A DNA stretch of 64,000 bases from JAJEFO01 sp009843725 (GTDB lineage: Bacteria > Pseudomonadota > Alphaproteobacteria > Rhodobacterales > Rhodobacteraceae). The notes under the pieces were generated by a model, which saw nothing but the letters and a program-made list of their open reading frames with translations, did no database searches and had not been told where the DNA came from. Location of the stretch: NCBI GenBank assembly GCA_965243215.1, contig CBDEUJ010000004.1, positions 744,001-808,000 of the forward strand, written 5' to 3'. The translations under genes were made by a program, and so were the position numbers. The number at the start of each line of letters is the position of its first letter. Position 1 is the first letter of the stretch. Below are positions 1-8,324 of the stretch, one piece after another.

Positions 1-623
1 TCGAGCGCGTCCTCGAAGCGATCGCTGCTCCAGTAGCGCTCAAGCGCCGGGTCGAACATGTCGCCCAGCCAATGAAGGATCACTGGCCGGTCGCATGCCG
101 CCAGCACGTCCTCGTAGACTCGAACGTAATCTTCCGGTCTCTCCGCGACCCGCGCCAATGCTCGGCTCGCCATGAGAATCACGCGTCCGCCAATGTCCTG
201 AATTGCCTCGACCTGCTCCATGTAGGCGCCGTGCACGTCGTCGAGACTTTGCGCGTCGTCCGGCATCAGGTGGTCCGTGCCGCAACCATTGAACACAAGG
301 GCGTCGGGAAACTCTGCCTTCGTTCGTCGAATGAGCTCCAGCGCGGCCGGCCAGTCGAGACCCATTCCGCGCTGGGCCGTGTCCATCGCCTCTGCGATTC
401 CAAGCCCCAGACCTGCCAAGTGGCGTCGAAACGCCATTGTCGCTTCCCAGTCAAGCGTGGCCATCCCGGACGGATCATTGTCAGTATGGGGATCTGCAAC
501 CACATGCGCCGCGGAAAACACGACCCGGACCGGATCGGGTCCGAGCGGCTCGGCCTCGATCGGCCTGCCCTGCATGGCGTAGTCCTTGAGCGAGCCGTCA
601 ATGCCAGGAAGCGCAATCTTCAT
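1..623 (-). CDS. DUF993 / dihydrodipicolinate synthase-like protein (C-terminus beyond window)
   Basis: About 207 N-terminal residues are visible, starting MKIALPGIDGSL, and the frame stays open to the left edge, so the gene is cut by the window. The sequence resembles the DUF993 group, a TIM-barrel family distantly related to dihydrodipicolinate synthase; family membership is recognised and the substrate is unknown. The ATG lies one base after the stop of the SDR gene upstream, which indicates translational coupling. The order acyl-CoA dehydrogenase - SDR - DUF993 suggests one catabolic pathway acting on a CoA thioester or keto acid (inference). Confidence 0.75.
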   Translation of the reverse strand, partial: MKIALPGIDGSLKDYAMQGRPIEAEPLGPDPVRVVFSAAHVVADPHTDNDPSGMATLDWEATMAFRRHLAGLGLGIAEAMDTAQRGMGLDWPAALELIRRTKAEFPDALVFNGCGTDHLMPDDAQSLDDVHGAYMEQVEAIQDIGGRVILMASRALARVAERPEDYVRVYEDVLAACDRPVILHWLGDMFDPALERYWSSDRFEDAL

Positions 624-624
624 C

Positions 625-1395
625 TCAAAACCTCGGGACCAGCATGCCACCATCGGCATATATGACCTGTCCGGTCGTGTAGGGAAGCTTCCCGGAAGCA
701 AGCGAGCCGATGACTTCGCCCACGTCCTCGGGCTGTCCCACGCGCGGAACAAGCGTCAGCCCCTCCTTTGCCCGCCGCGCATACTCCTTGATAACCGACG
801 AGGTCATGTCCGTGTCAATGAGCCCCGGCCGCACGTCATAGACTGCAACGCCTTCAGCTCCGAGTCGTACCGCCCAAGCCTTGGAAACCATTGCCGCTCC
901 CGCCTTTGACGCGCAGTATTCCGCGCGCGCGACCGCGACCGCCTCCGCATTGGACGACGTGACGTTGATGACGGAATGGAAGAGCGATGCGTCCCGTTGC
1001 CGCGCAAGCAGTCTTCTTGCAAATGCCTGAGTCATGAAGAACATCGCCTTGGCATTGACCGTCATGCACCGGTCCCAGCTTTGCTGGGAAACATCGACGG
1101 GGTCACCGCGGTTCATCACGCCGACGCCGGCATTGTTCACGAGCGTGGTCAGGGGACCGATCGCGTCTTCCGCGCCGGCAACGGCGGCGTCGTGGGCATC
1201 GAAATCCGCCACGTCAAGCGGAATGGCGGCAACACGCGCGCCTGTTGCGGCGACCCGCTCCACTGCCGCCGCCAACTCGTCATCGTCGGCTGGCCCGTTC
1301 ACTGCCACCGCGAACCCTTGCCGCGCGAGGGCCAAGGCGCTGCCCAGTCCGATTCCTCGCGTCGATCCGGTCACAAGCGCCGCTTGCCCACTCAC
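625..1395 (-). CDS. SDR-family oxidoreductase (3-oxoacyl-ACP reductase-like)
   Basis: A 256-residue classical short-chain dehydrogenase. Visible are the nucleotide-binding TGSTRGIG at residues 9-16, NNAG at 87-90, a serine near 147 and the catalytic Y160-x3-K164. Its length fits the family. I place the start at a GTG because the codon overlaps the acyl-CoA dehydrogenase stop as GTGA, and because open frame further upstream would intrude into that gene and precedes the conserved Rossmann start. It is the middle gene of a three-gene minus-strand operon. The likely role is NAD(P)-dependent reduction or oxidation of a hydroxy/keto intermediate; the exact substrate cannot be read from sequence. 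Confidence 0.85.
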   Translation of the reverse strand: MSGQAALVTGSTRGIGLGSALALARQGFAVAVNGPADDDELAAAVERVAATGARVAAIPLDVADFDAHDAAVAGAEDAIGPLTTLVNNAGVGVMNRGDPVDVSQQSWDRCMTVNAKAMFFMTQAFARRLLARQRDASLFHSVINVTSSNAEAVAVARAEYCASKAGAAMVSKAWAVRLGAEGVAVYDVRPGLIDTDMTSSVIKEYARRAKEGLTLVPRVGQPEDVGEVIGSLASGKLPYTTGQVIYADGGMLVPRF

Positions 1396-2537
1396 GTCTG
1401 TGCCCCGTTTTTCAAGAGCTCGCGCGCAATGATCGTGCGCTGAATCTGGTTCGTGCCCTCGTAGATCTGCGTAATCTTGGCATCTCGGTACAGTCGCTCC
1501 ACTTCCATGCCCCTGATATATCCCGAACCGCCGAAAACCTGAACTGCGTCTGCCGTTCGCTGCACCGCCATGTCGCTTGCGAAGCACTTTGCCATGCTGC
1601 AAGCCATTGTCGGATCCTGGCCCCTGTCAACACTGTCCGCCGCCGAGTGAACGAGGAGCCGAGCGGCCTGGATGTCCTTCGCCATGTCGGCGAGCATGAA
1701 CTGGATGCCCTGGAACTCCGAAATCGCCCGCTTGAACTGGCGGCGTTCCTGCGCGTATCCGAGCGCGGCCTCCAGACCCGCCTGGGCAATGCCAACCGCG
1801 AGTGCACCGATGCCAACGCGCCCCTTGTTGAGCGCGCTCATCATGACGTGAAAGCCCCGGCCCTCTTCGCCCAGAAGCGCATCTTCAGCGAGACGTACGT
1901 CGGAGAAGGCCAGCGCCCCTACCTGGCTGGCCCGCTGGCCCATCTTGTGCTCCTTAGGTCCCTTCTCGACTCCCGGGGCGTGGAGGTCGACGATGAAGAT
2001 TGACATGCCCCGGTGCCCGGCTTCCCGGTCCGTGCGAGCCAGAACAAAGCCGACATCAGCCACCGGCGCATTGTGTATCCAGATCTTGCTGCCGTTCAGG
2101 ATCCATCCTTCGCCGTCGCGAACCGCTTCGGTGCGGATTGCTGCAACATCGGTCCCTGCCTCCGCCTCCGTTATGCAGTAGGCGACCCTGGTCCTTGCCG
2201 CCGTCACGTCGCTGAGCAGGCGCTCGCGCTGTCCCGCCGTGCCGTGATGCACAAGAAGGGTCGCGACCAACTCGATCAACCCGCATTGATCCGCGACCGA
2301 GGCATATCCCCGCGAAAGCTCTTCCATCACCAGCGCGTAGGCCAGCGTGTCCAGTCCAGGGCCTCCCATCTCTTCAGGAACGCTGATCCCGAAGAGGCCG
2401 AGTTGGCCCATCTCTTCGTAGAGCTCGCCCGGAAACCGCTCTTCCGCGTCAAGTTCCACCGCGACGGGGCGTATCGCGTTTTCGGCAAAGGCACGCGCCG
2501 CGTCACGAACCTGTGCATTCGTGTCGGAAAGCTGCAT
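1392..2537 (-). CDS. Acyl-CoA dehydrogenase
   Basis: A 381-residue FAD-dependent acyl-CoA dehydrogenase with full family length. The signature CITEAEAGTD lies in the middle domain, and the C-terminal IYEGTNQIQR carries the probable catalytic base, Glu360. It would oxidise an acyl-CoA to the 2,3-enoyl-CoA and pass electrons to ETF. It is the first gene of the operon. AGGAA sits just before the ATG, and an inverted-repeat operator lies 14-31 bases upstream. The stop overlaps the GTG of the SDR gene by four bases. The acyl chain length or branching is not deducible. Confidence 0.92.
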   Translation of the reverse strand: MQLSDTNAQVRDAARAFAENAIRPVAVELDAEERFPGELYEEMGQLGLFGISVPEEMGGPGLDTLAYALVMEELSRGYASVADQCGLIELVATLLVHHGTAGQRERLLSDVTAARTRVAYCITEAEAGTDVAAIRTEAVRDGEGWILNGSKIWIHNAPVADVGFVLARTDREAGHRGMSIFIVDLHAPGVEKGPKEHKMGQRASQVGALAFSDVRLAEDALLGEEGRGFHVMMSALNKGRVGIGALAVGIAQAGLEAALGYAQERRQFKRAISEFQGIQFMLADMAKDIQAARLLVHSAADSVDRGQDPTMACSMAKCFASDMAVQRTADAVQVFGGSGYIRGMEVERLYRDAKITQIYEGTNQIQRTIIARELLKNGAQT

Positions 2538-2550
2538 CGAAATTCCTGTT

Positions 2551-2568
2551 AGTAACTGTATGGTTACT
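2551..2568. promoter_or_regulatory. Candidate operator, AGTAAC-N6-GTTACT, upstream of the acyl-CoA dehydrogenase operon
   Basis: A perfect 6-bp inverted repeat with a 6-base spacer lies just upstream of the acyl-CoA dehydrogenase start, in an AT-rich patch of otherwise GC-rich DNA. The position suits a dimeric repressor covering the promoter. No regulator gene for it is visible in the window. The site is seen; the function is inferred. Confidence 0.45.
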
Positions 2569-2954
2569 TTAGCCGTGTCCGGCAGTTGCAGTCAAGACCA
2601 TGTCCTCACGCTGCAGCTCCTCGATTTGGGCATTCGTCTGACCACCAATGCCTCGCAAGCCTTCACGACAGCGGAGCCATCAGGCCCATGGCCCAGTGAC
2701 CCGCCCGTGACTTCCAATCCGCGTGTGCAGGCGGCCATGCGCAGAGCGCCGGACGCCGGACACGGCGTGCACGTCCGGAAAGGCTCGCGTTCGACAGTTG
2801 ACTCATCGGTCACGTGTTCTGTTGCTCTCCTGTGTGCCACCCGTTGAGGGGCGAACCTGGCCAAGTTCAGCTCACCGGGGCCAGATTTCAACTGAGTCGC
2901 CACAGCCGCCGCTTGCTTTTCCGGCGCAGTTCCGTAGCCTATATTCGGGGTCAC

Positions 2955-3001
2955 GAAGCCTCCCTGAAGTCCCCGCAGTTCAGGGCGGGGAGGATGTTAG
3001 C
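2955..3001. mobile_element. Degenerate IS200/IS605-type end hairpin relic
   Basis: A CCCCG...CGGGG hairpin (2971-2990) followed by AGGATGTTAG closely resembles the CCCCG...CGGGG hairpin followed by AGGAATGCGG at the IscB element end near 9470-9500. The inner stem is mismatched here. The flanking 2570-2955 has no recognisable transposase, so this is an old end or solo relic. Confidence 0.4.
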
Positions 3002-3027
3002 GATCAATGACAGCCGGCGGTGATGGG

Positions 3028-3258
3028 ATGACCGGAAGTTCACACCAGGCAATGCGGGATGCGTATCATGAAGCGTACCGTCGTTACGGGACCAAGTGTC
3101 TCTGGAACATGAGTCCGGTTGACAATCCCAACACCGAAAATCTTCGAATTGTTGCCCGCCGCCTCAAGCTGCACGGCTGGAAGGAGGAATACGCTTTCGC
3201 TCGCAAGCTCGAGGGGATCTGCAATGCCATTGACGGATCTGCAGAAGCGCATCCTTAG
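3028..3258 (+). CDS. Small hypothetical protein, possible partner of the AbiEii-like gene
   Basis: A protein of about 76 residues from ATG 3028 (MTGSSHQAMRDAYHEAYRR). An ATG at 3007 would add seven residues and cannot be excluded. I recognise no domain. Its 3' end overlaps the start of the nucleotidyltransferase gene by 35 bases in another frame. That is common in toxin-antitoxin and two-component abortive-infection modules, so I infer an accessory or neutralising role. The sequence is mixed charged/aromatic, with no signal peptide or membrane segment. Confidence 0.5.
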   Translation: MTGSSHQAMRDAYHEAYRRYGTKCLWNMSPVDNPNTENLRIVARRLKLHGWKEEYAFARKLEGICNAIDGSAEAHP

Positions 3259-4075
3259 GGCTGTCGCCGCCAACAGGGATCCGGAGAACTACGTTGCGGG
3301 CGGAGCCGTTCTCAACGTGGACACAGACCGCTTTTCCGATGACATCGACCTTTTTTCTGACAGGAAGGCGGACTTGGACCGCGTAGCGGATTGGGACGAA
3401 AAGTCACTGCAGGAGGCAGGCCTTTCAGTCATATGGCACAGACGGAACGATGCGTTCCGTCGTGCCTTGGTCGGCACAGACCGGGACAAGACTCGCGTAG
3501 ATTGGAGTTTCGACAGTGACTACAGGTTCTTCCCGACGGAGAAGGATGACATCTTCGGATACCGACTCCATCCGGTTGACCTGGCGACCAACAAGATCAT
3601 CGCCGCCATTGACAGAAGCGAAACGCGAGACATCCTTGACCTGAAGACGATTTCCGAGAGCATCCTTCCTCTTGGCCCCGTCGCATGGGCCGCGGCGGAG
3701 AAGAGTCCAGGTCGCAGCCCGGACATGATCATTCAGGAGCTGCGCAGGAAAGCGGCTCTTCGCCAGGAGCAGATCGACGAGGAAAACCTCGTTCGGAAGG
3801 TTGATGCCGGTGATCTCAACAATTGGCTTCGCGAGACCTGCGACCGTGCACAGAAATGGATCGGCTCCGTTCCGCCGCAGTTCGATTTTGGACTGTTTGT
3901 AGGTCCCCGGGGAACTCCCTGCGCCCCGGACTTCGGGAGTGTCGACCCGGAAAACTACAGAGTTCATTCCGGAGCCAGGGCTGGCGCGTGGCCAACTTCT
4001 CCGGAAATTTCCAGCGAGATGATAGACGCATCGGTCGCGAAGGATGATGACGATGGCACCGATCTCGGATTCTGA
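3224..4075 (+). CDS. AbiEii/AbiGii-like nucleotidyltransferase (putative toxin)
   Basis: A 283-residue protein from ATG 3224. The N-terminus contains GGAVLNVDTDRFSDDIDLF, the GG...SxDIDLF pattern of the minimal nucleotidyltransferase fold used by AbiEii/AbiGii toxins (DUF1814 type). The Gly pair is at residues 26-27 and the metal-binding DxD near 40-42. A later segment matches the helical part of the family. The last 70 or so residues are not familiar and may be a lineage-specific tail. A longer in-frame start at 3119 exists, but the added residues look like shadow translation. Known AbiE toxins modify tRNA or other nucleotides; the activity here is inferred from family. Confidence 0.75.
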   Translation: MPLTDLQKRILRAVAANRDPENYVAGGAVLNVDTDRFSDDIDLFSDRKADLDRVADWDEKSLQEAGLSVIWHRRNDAFRRALVGTDRDKTRVDWSFDSDYRFFPTEKDDIFGYRLHPVDLATNKIIAAIDRSETRDILDLKTISESILPLGPVAWAAAEKSPGRSPDMIIQELRRKAALRQEQIDEENLVRKVDAGDLNNWLRETCDRAQKWIGSVPPQFDFGLFVGPRGTPCAPDFGSVDPENYRVHSGARAGAWPTSPEISSEMIDASVAKDDDDGTDLGF

Positions 4076-4821
4076 CATCAAGCCTGCCGGGAAGTGGCCC
4101 AATCTTGTGCACCGTCCACGCGAGACCCGGAACTCGAACATGGCCGGGACGGCAACGATCAGGCCGGCCCCGCCCTTGTTCACGCCGGTCACAGTGGCGA
4201 GAAAGCCTAACACGCGGACGCGAATACGCTCAGCATCGCCGTCCAAGACCATGCGGTCCGCGCCCAAGGGATGCATCTCGATCTCGGAAACGAAGGCGGA
4301 AAGATCGGCATATGCGCAATCTGCGGCCGACAGGCCCGTTCGCTGAAGGTCGCCGCGGGATTGAGATGTGTGCAAAGCGCGGCAGGTGGCTCAACCGGCT
4401 GCGGCCTATCGGGGTCGCGGGAGCAGATGTGGCACTTTCGCGTGGTGACGGCAGGCATCGTCGAGATGCACATGGATCTTCCCGCTGTCGGAAGAGGCCC
4501 ATGCGAGATTCCGCGATTTCCGCAAGCTCGGTTCGGCATCGTCTTGCTTGTCTTTGGTCAGAACGGATTTCATCCTCTCAAGCTCCGGCACCCAGTGCAG
4601 GTTGATCCGTTGCCGTCCCGTTGCAGACCTCATGGCGGGCCTGTCCGAGCGGGCGAGGCCGCCATGTGCCCGCGGACTCCTAGGTCACCGTCCAGTTCAC
4701 GGGTATGGTGACCGCCTCCAGACCTGCTGCAAATGCAGTTTGGAATTGCCGCTCGATTCATGACGGGTTACGTTCGGAGCCTGTAAGCGAACGATCCAAC
4801 ACCGACAACACGCCAAGGTCA
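4076..4821. other. Gene-poor stretch with a possible decayed minus-strand gene
   Basis: No convincing intact gene is visible. On the minus strand one frame reads protein-like from about 4633 to 4076, interrupted by stops near 4406 and 4390. Part of it overlaps the AbiEii gene antisense, so the open frame may be a codon-bias artefact. I recognise no family. Confidence 0.3.
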
Positions 4822-5814
4822 ATGCAGGACGGCACGCAACGCACCGATCCAGGTCTTCCCGGCTGGCACCATGTGCCAGAGGTGCCGATAGAGGTGTCGC
4901 CGTTCTTCAGCTGGCCGCCGAACCCCGTGCGCATGCTGGGCTGGGTTGCTGCGCGATGGTTCCGGCTTGCCGAGAATTCGGTCCTGGCTGTCCTTGCACT
5001 GGCCTGCTGGATCTGGCTGCAACCTTCCCTCGAAGTGACAAAGTCGCTCTCCTGGGACTGGGTGTGCGCCCTCTTGGTGCGGAACTTGGCGCTGATGACC
5101 ATTGTCGCGGGCGGGTTGCACTGGTTCTTCTATCGAGCCAAGTTGCAAGGCGACCGGCTGAAATTCGATCCACGCGACCTGATGGTGAAGGGGCGTCAGT
5201 TCACCTTCGGCGGGCAGGTGCGCGACAACATGTTCTGGACGCTGACCAGCGGGGTCGGAATATGGACAGCATACGAAGTGCTGATGTTCTGGGCGATGGG
5301 AAACGGATGGATGCCCGTGCTGGCCTGGTCAGACAACCCGATCTGGTTCGTGGCCTTGTTCGTGCTGACACCGGTCTGGATCTCCTTGCATTTCTACTGG
5401 ATCCACCGGGCGCTGCACTGGGGTCCGCTCTATCGATTGGCTCACGCCCTGCATCATCGGAACGTCAACGTCGGCCCGTGGTCAGGGCTGTCCATGCACC
5501 CTGTTGAGCACGTCCTCTTCTTCAGTTCCATCCTGATACACTTGGTTGTGCCGGCAAGTCCGGTGCATATCCTTTTTCACATGCAGCATCAGGCGCTGAC
5601 CGCCGCGACGTCCCATTCAGGATTCGAGAACCTCTTGGTCGGGGATCGGAGGCAGCTGGCGCTTGGAACGTTCCATCACCAGATGCACCACCGGTATTTC
5701 GAGGTGAACTACGGAAACCTTGAGATGCCGTGGGACAAGTGGTTCGGCACCTTCCACGATGGGACGACCAATGCACACGAACGGCTCAAGGACAGGCGGC
5801 AGTGCCGGACCTGA
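4822..5814 (+). CDS. Sterol desaturase / fatty acid hydroxylase superfamily membrane protein
   Basis: A 330-residue integral membrane di-iron enzyme candidate. The histidine clusters are visible: HRALH at 195-199, HALHH ending at 212, HPVEH at 226-230 and HHQMHHRYFE at 285-293. Hydrophobic segments near residues 53-67, 85-105, 140-160 and 175-195 give the usual membrane topology. I chose ATG 4822 because the upstream in-frame extension lacks family-like sequence. The family hydroxylates or desaturates sterols, carotenoids or acyl chains at the membrane; the substrate is unknown. It precedes uronate dehydrogenase by about 160 bases, with no obvious functional link. Confidence 0.85.
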   Translation: MQDGTQRTDPGLPGWHHVPEVPIEVSPFFSWPPNPVRMLGWVAARWFRLAENSVLAVLALACWIWLQPSLEVTKSLSWDWVCALLVRNLALMTIVAGGLHWFFYRAKLQGDRLKFDPRDLMVKGRQFTFGGQVRDNMFWTLTSGVGIWTAYEVLMFWAMGNGWMPVLAWSDNPIWFVALFVLTPVWISLHFYWIHRALHWGPLYRLAHALHHRNVNVGPWSGLSMHPVEHVLFFSSILIHLVVPASPVHILFHMQHQALTAATSHSGFENLLVGDRRQLALGTFHHQMHHRYFEVNYGNLEMPWDKWFGTFHDGTTNAHERLKDRRQCRT

Positions 5815-5839
5815 CGTCATCCTGCAGTGTCTGAGCAAT

Positions 5840-5962
5840 GGTGAAGGAACGGTGCGTCCGATGATTTCCTTGCCGCCGGCCCGAGCCACGCCGAAGCGCC
5901 CGAAATGCACCGTGCCGCGCTGAACTTCCTGAACCGCAACCGCGCCATTCCTGAACCGAGAT
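5840..5962 (+). pseudogene. Possible C-terminal gene relic upstream of udh
   Basis: In one plus frame the stretch before udh reads GASDDFLAAGPSHAEAPE and continues smoothly to a TGA around 5961, but a stop lies a few codons upstream. This looks like the last 35-40 codons of a lost gene. I do not recognise the family. Confidence 0.25.
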
Positions 5963-5971
5963 GAGAGAACC

Positions 5972-6781
5972 ATGCTCAAAAAACTGCTGATAACCGGTGC
6001 CAACGGCAACCTGGGAGCCGTCTGCCGCGACCGGCTGACCCACATCACCGAAACGATGCGCGTCGCTGCCCGCAAGGGGTTGGGTGAGACACGTGCAAAC
6101 GAAGAGGTTGTCTACTGCTCGCTCGAAGACAAGGCAGCGGTCGAGGCGATGGTCGAAGGCTGCGATGGCATCGTCCACATGGGTGGCCAGGCCACAGAGG
6201 CCCCATGGCCGACCATCCGGGCCGCGAACCTTGATGGCATGTACAATCTCTACGAAGCCGCGCGAAAGTCCTCGGTGACGCCGCGGATCATCTTCGCCTC
6301 GTCAAACCACGCAATCGGCTTTCACAAGCAATCGGAACGGCTTGACGCGAACTCGCTCACGCGCCCCGACGGACTCTACGGCGTGTCCAAGGTGTTCGGC
6401 GAGGCGCTGGCTTCCATGTATCACGACAAGTTCGGGATCGAGACCGCGGCGGTCCGCATCGGATCCTGCTTTCCCGAGCCCGTCAACCACCGCATGCTGT
6501 CGACCTGGATGAGCCACGACGACTTCATCCACCTCATCGAGCGGATTTTCATGGTCCCACGCCTGGGCTGTCCGATCATTTACGGCGCCTCGGCCAATTC
6601 CGCGAGTTGGTGGGACAATCGCGAAGCGGCCTACCTGGGCTGGCGGCCCATGGACAACGCCGAGGTGTTCCGCGACAAGCTCGACGCTGAAATGGACCCG
6701 CCACCCGCAGACGATGTGAACGCCGTCTTCCAGGGCGGCGCATTCTGCGCCGACGGCATCCACGAGGAGGCGGCAGACTGA
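5972..6781 (+). CDS. udh: NAD-dependent uronate dehydrogenase
   Basis: A 269-residue extended-SDR enzyme with the GANGNLG nucleotide site at residues 9-15, Ser111 in SSNHAIGF, and Y136-x3-K140 in LYGVSK. The conserved IGSCFPEP and SWWDN segments are typical of uronate dehydrogenases, which oxidise glucuronate or galacturonate to the aldarolactone (EC 1.1.1.203). The length fits. An RBS-like GAGAG precedes the ATG. It appears to be a single gene, and no other uronate-pathway gene is visible nearby. Confidence 0.85.
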   Translation: MLKKLLITGANGNLGAVCRDRLTHITETMRVAARKGLGETRANEEVVYCSLEDKAAVEAMVEGCDGIVHMGGQATEAPWPTIRAANLDGMYNLYEAARKSSVTPRIIFASSNHAIGFHKQSERLDANSLTRPDGLYGVSKVFGEALASMYHDKFGIETAAVRIGSCFPEPVNHRMLSTWMSHDDFIHLIERIFMVPRLGCPIIYGASANSASWWDNREAAYLGWRPMDNAEVFRDKLDAEMDPPPADDVNAVFQGGAFCADGIHEEAAD

Positions 6782-6908
6782 CAAGATCCAGATGCAATTC
6801 CGGCGGAGGAAATGAGATCGAAAGTGATCGTTCCACGAGACCTGAATCCCATCATCCACTTCGGGCTCGCATCCTTCCCCGTGAGGCCGTTTGACGCAGA
6901 AGACGACT

Positions 6909-8324
6909 TCACGACTCCCGGCCGTGCCCGTGCGCGTCGGCAATTTCCTTGATCGCATCTTCCACGGGCCGTTCCGGGTCGCAGGATTTCCGGGTCTCAA
7001 GGCTCACATGCAGAAGAAACTGCTCGCAGGTCGCTAGCACGCTCCCGTCGGATGCGCGCTGCATTTCGTGGCGAAGCTTGAGCTTCTTGCCCTCGCCGAT
7101 CAGCATCCGTGTCTCGACCTGAATGGTTTCGCCTGCATGGGTCTCCAAAAGATAGTCTGTCTTGGTCGAAACGGTGAAGAAGCTCCGTCCGGCCGACACG
7201 TAGTCCGGGCCCGCCCCTACGTGGGCAAGAACCGCATCGGCGGCATCCGAGAAAACCTGGCCGTAACGGCTTTCGTTCATGTGGCCGTTGTAGTCGGTCC
7301 AGTCCGACGGCACCATGCGCCGCACGGTGATCATGGGGATTCGTCCCAAGTCCTCGCCGCCGAGATTCGCTTCGTGGTCGGCGATCACGCGACCCGCCGC
7401 GCTGCCTTCCCGCTTCAGGGCTCGCAGCACCGCCACCAGATTGCGGTCCCGCAGCGCTTCGAGTTCGCGAATCGAGTGCATTCCGGATTGAACATCGGAT
7501 TGATCACCTATTTTCTTCACGAGTTCCGGCGTCAATTCCGGCACGTCCATGAGCCTGGTCCACGGCCATGCGAGCGCCGGGCCGAACTGCTCAACGAAAT
7601 GCGCCATGCCGCCCTCGCCGCCGGCAATCCTGTAAGTCTCGAAGAGGCCCATCTGCGCCCACCTGAGACCTAGCCCGAGCCTGATCGCGTCATCGATTTC
7701 GCCGGTGGTGGCAATGTCATCCCTTACCAGCCAAAGCGCTTCATGCCAGACCGCTTCAAGAAACCGATCCGCTATATGCGCGTCAATCTCCGCGCGAACG
7801 ACCAAAGGCCGCATTCCGATTGACGTCAGGATCCGCGATGCAGACGCCTGGATGTCCGCGTCACCGCCGCCAGACACCAGCTCCACTAAGGGAAGCAGGT
7901 AGACAGGATTGAACGGGTGGGCGACAAACAATCGGGCTCCAGAGGCAAGCCCCTTCCGCAGATCGGAGGGCTTGAAGCCGGACGTGGACGATCCCAACGG
8001 CACGTCCGGAGCCACTGACTCGACCTCGGCGTAAACCTTGCGCTTCAGCTCCAGCCGTTCAGGCACACTCTCCTGAACATAGTCGACGCCGGCGACGGCC
8101 TCGGCGACTGACGTCACACAGGCGAGTTCTCCTTCTTCCGGCAACGAACGCTCATACAGCATCGGCAGCGACCGCCGGGCATTCCCGATCACTTCGCCAA
8201 TCCTGCGCCTCGCCTCGGGGTCCGGGTCGAACACCTTGACATTCCAGCCGTTCAGCAGGAATCGCGCGGCCCATCCGCCGCCAATCACGCCGCCGCCGAT
8301 AACTGCCGCCGTGCCGTTCCTCAC
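6909..8324 (-). CDS. lcdH: Carnitine 3-dehydrogenase fused to a hotdog thioesterase
   Basis: A 471-residue fusion. Residues 1 to about 310 are a 3-hydroxyacyl-CoA-dehydrogenase-type NAD enzyme, with GGGVIGGG at 10-17 and SSTSGFKPSDL and AHPFNPVYLLPLVE as in L-carnitine dehydrogenase (EC 1.1.1.108). Residues from about 329 (IPMITVRRMVPSDWTDYNGHMN) form a 4-hydroxybenzoyl-CoA-thioesterase-like hotdog domain. In characterised systems this pairing oxidises carnitine to 3-dehydrocarnitine and hydrolyses betainyl-CoA after cleavage, giving glycine betaine. The dehydrocarnitine cleavage enzyme (BKACE) is not in the window. The start overlaps the SGNH hydrolase stop as ATGA, so the two are co-translated. 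Confidence 0.9.
   Translation of the reverse strand: MRNGTAAVIGGGVIGGGWAARFLLNGWNVKVFDPDPEARRRIGEVIGNARRSLPMLYERSLPEEGELACVTSVAEAVAGVDYVQESVPERLELKRKVYAEVESVAPDVPLGSSTSGFKPSDLRKGLASGARLFVAHPFNPVYLLPLVELVSGGGDADIQASASRILTSIGMRPLVVRAEIDAHIADRFLEAVWHEALWLVRDDIATTGEIDDAIRLGLGLRWAQMGLFETYRIAGGEGGMAHFVEQFGPALAWPWTRLMDVPELTPELVKKIGDQSDVQSGMHSIRELEALRDRNLVAVLRALKREGSAAGRVIADHEANLGGEDLGRIPMITVRRMVPSDWTDYNGHMNESRYGQVFSDAADAVLAHVGAGPDYVSAGRSFFTVSTKTDYLLETHAGETIQVETRMLIGEGKKLKLRHEMQRASDGSVLATCEQFLLHVSLETRKSCDPERPVEDAIKEIADAHGHGRES

Noticed and set aside
3425..4375. Long minus-strand open frame antisense to the AbiEii-like gene
   Set aside because: It overlaps a recognised gene over most of its length and has no recognisable domain; codon bias explains it.
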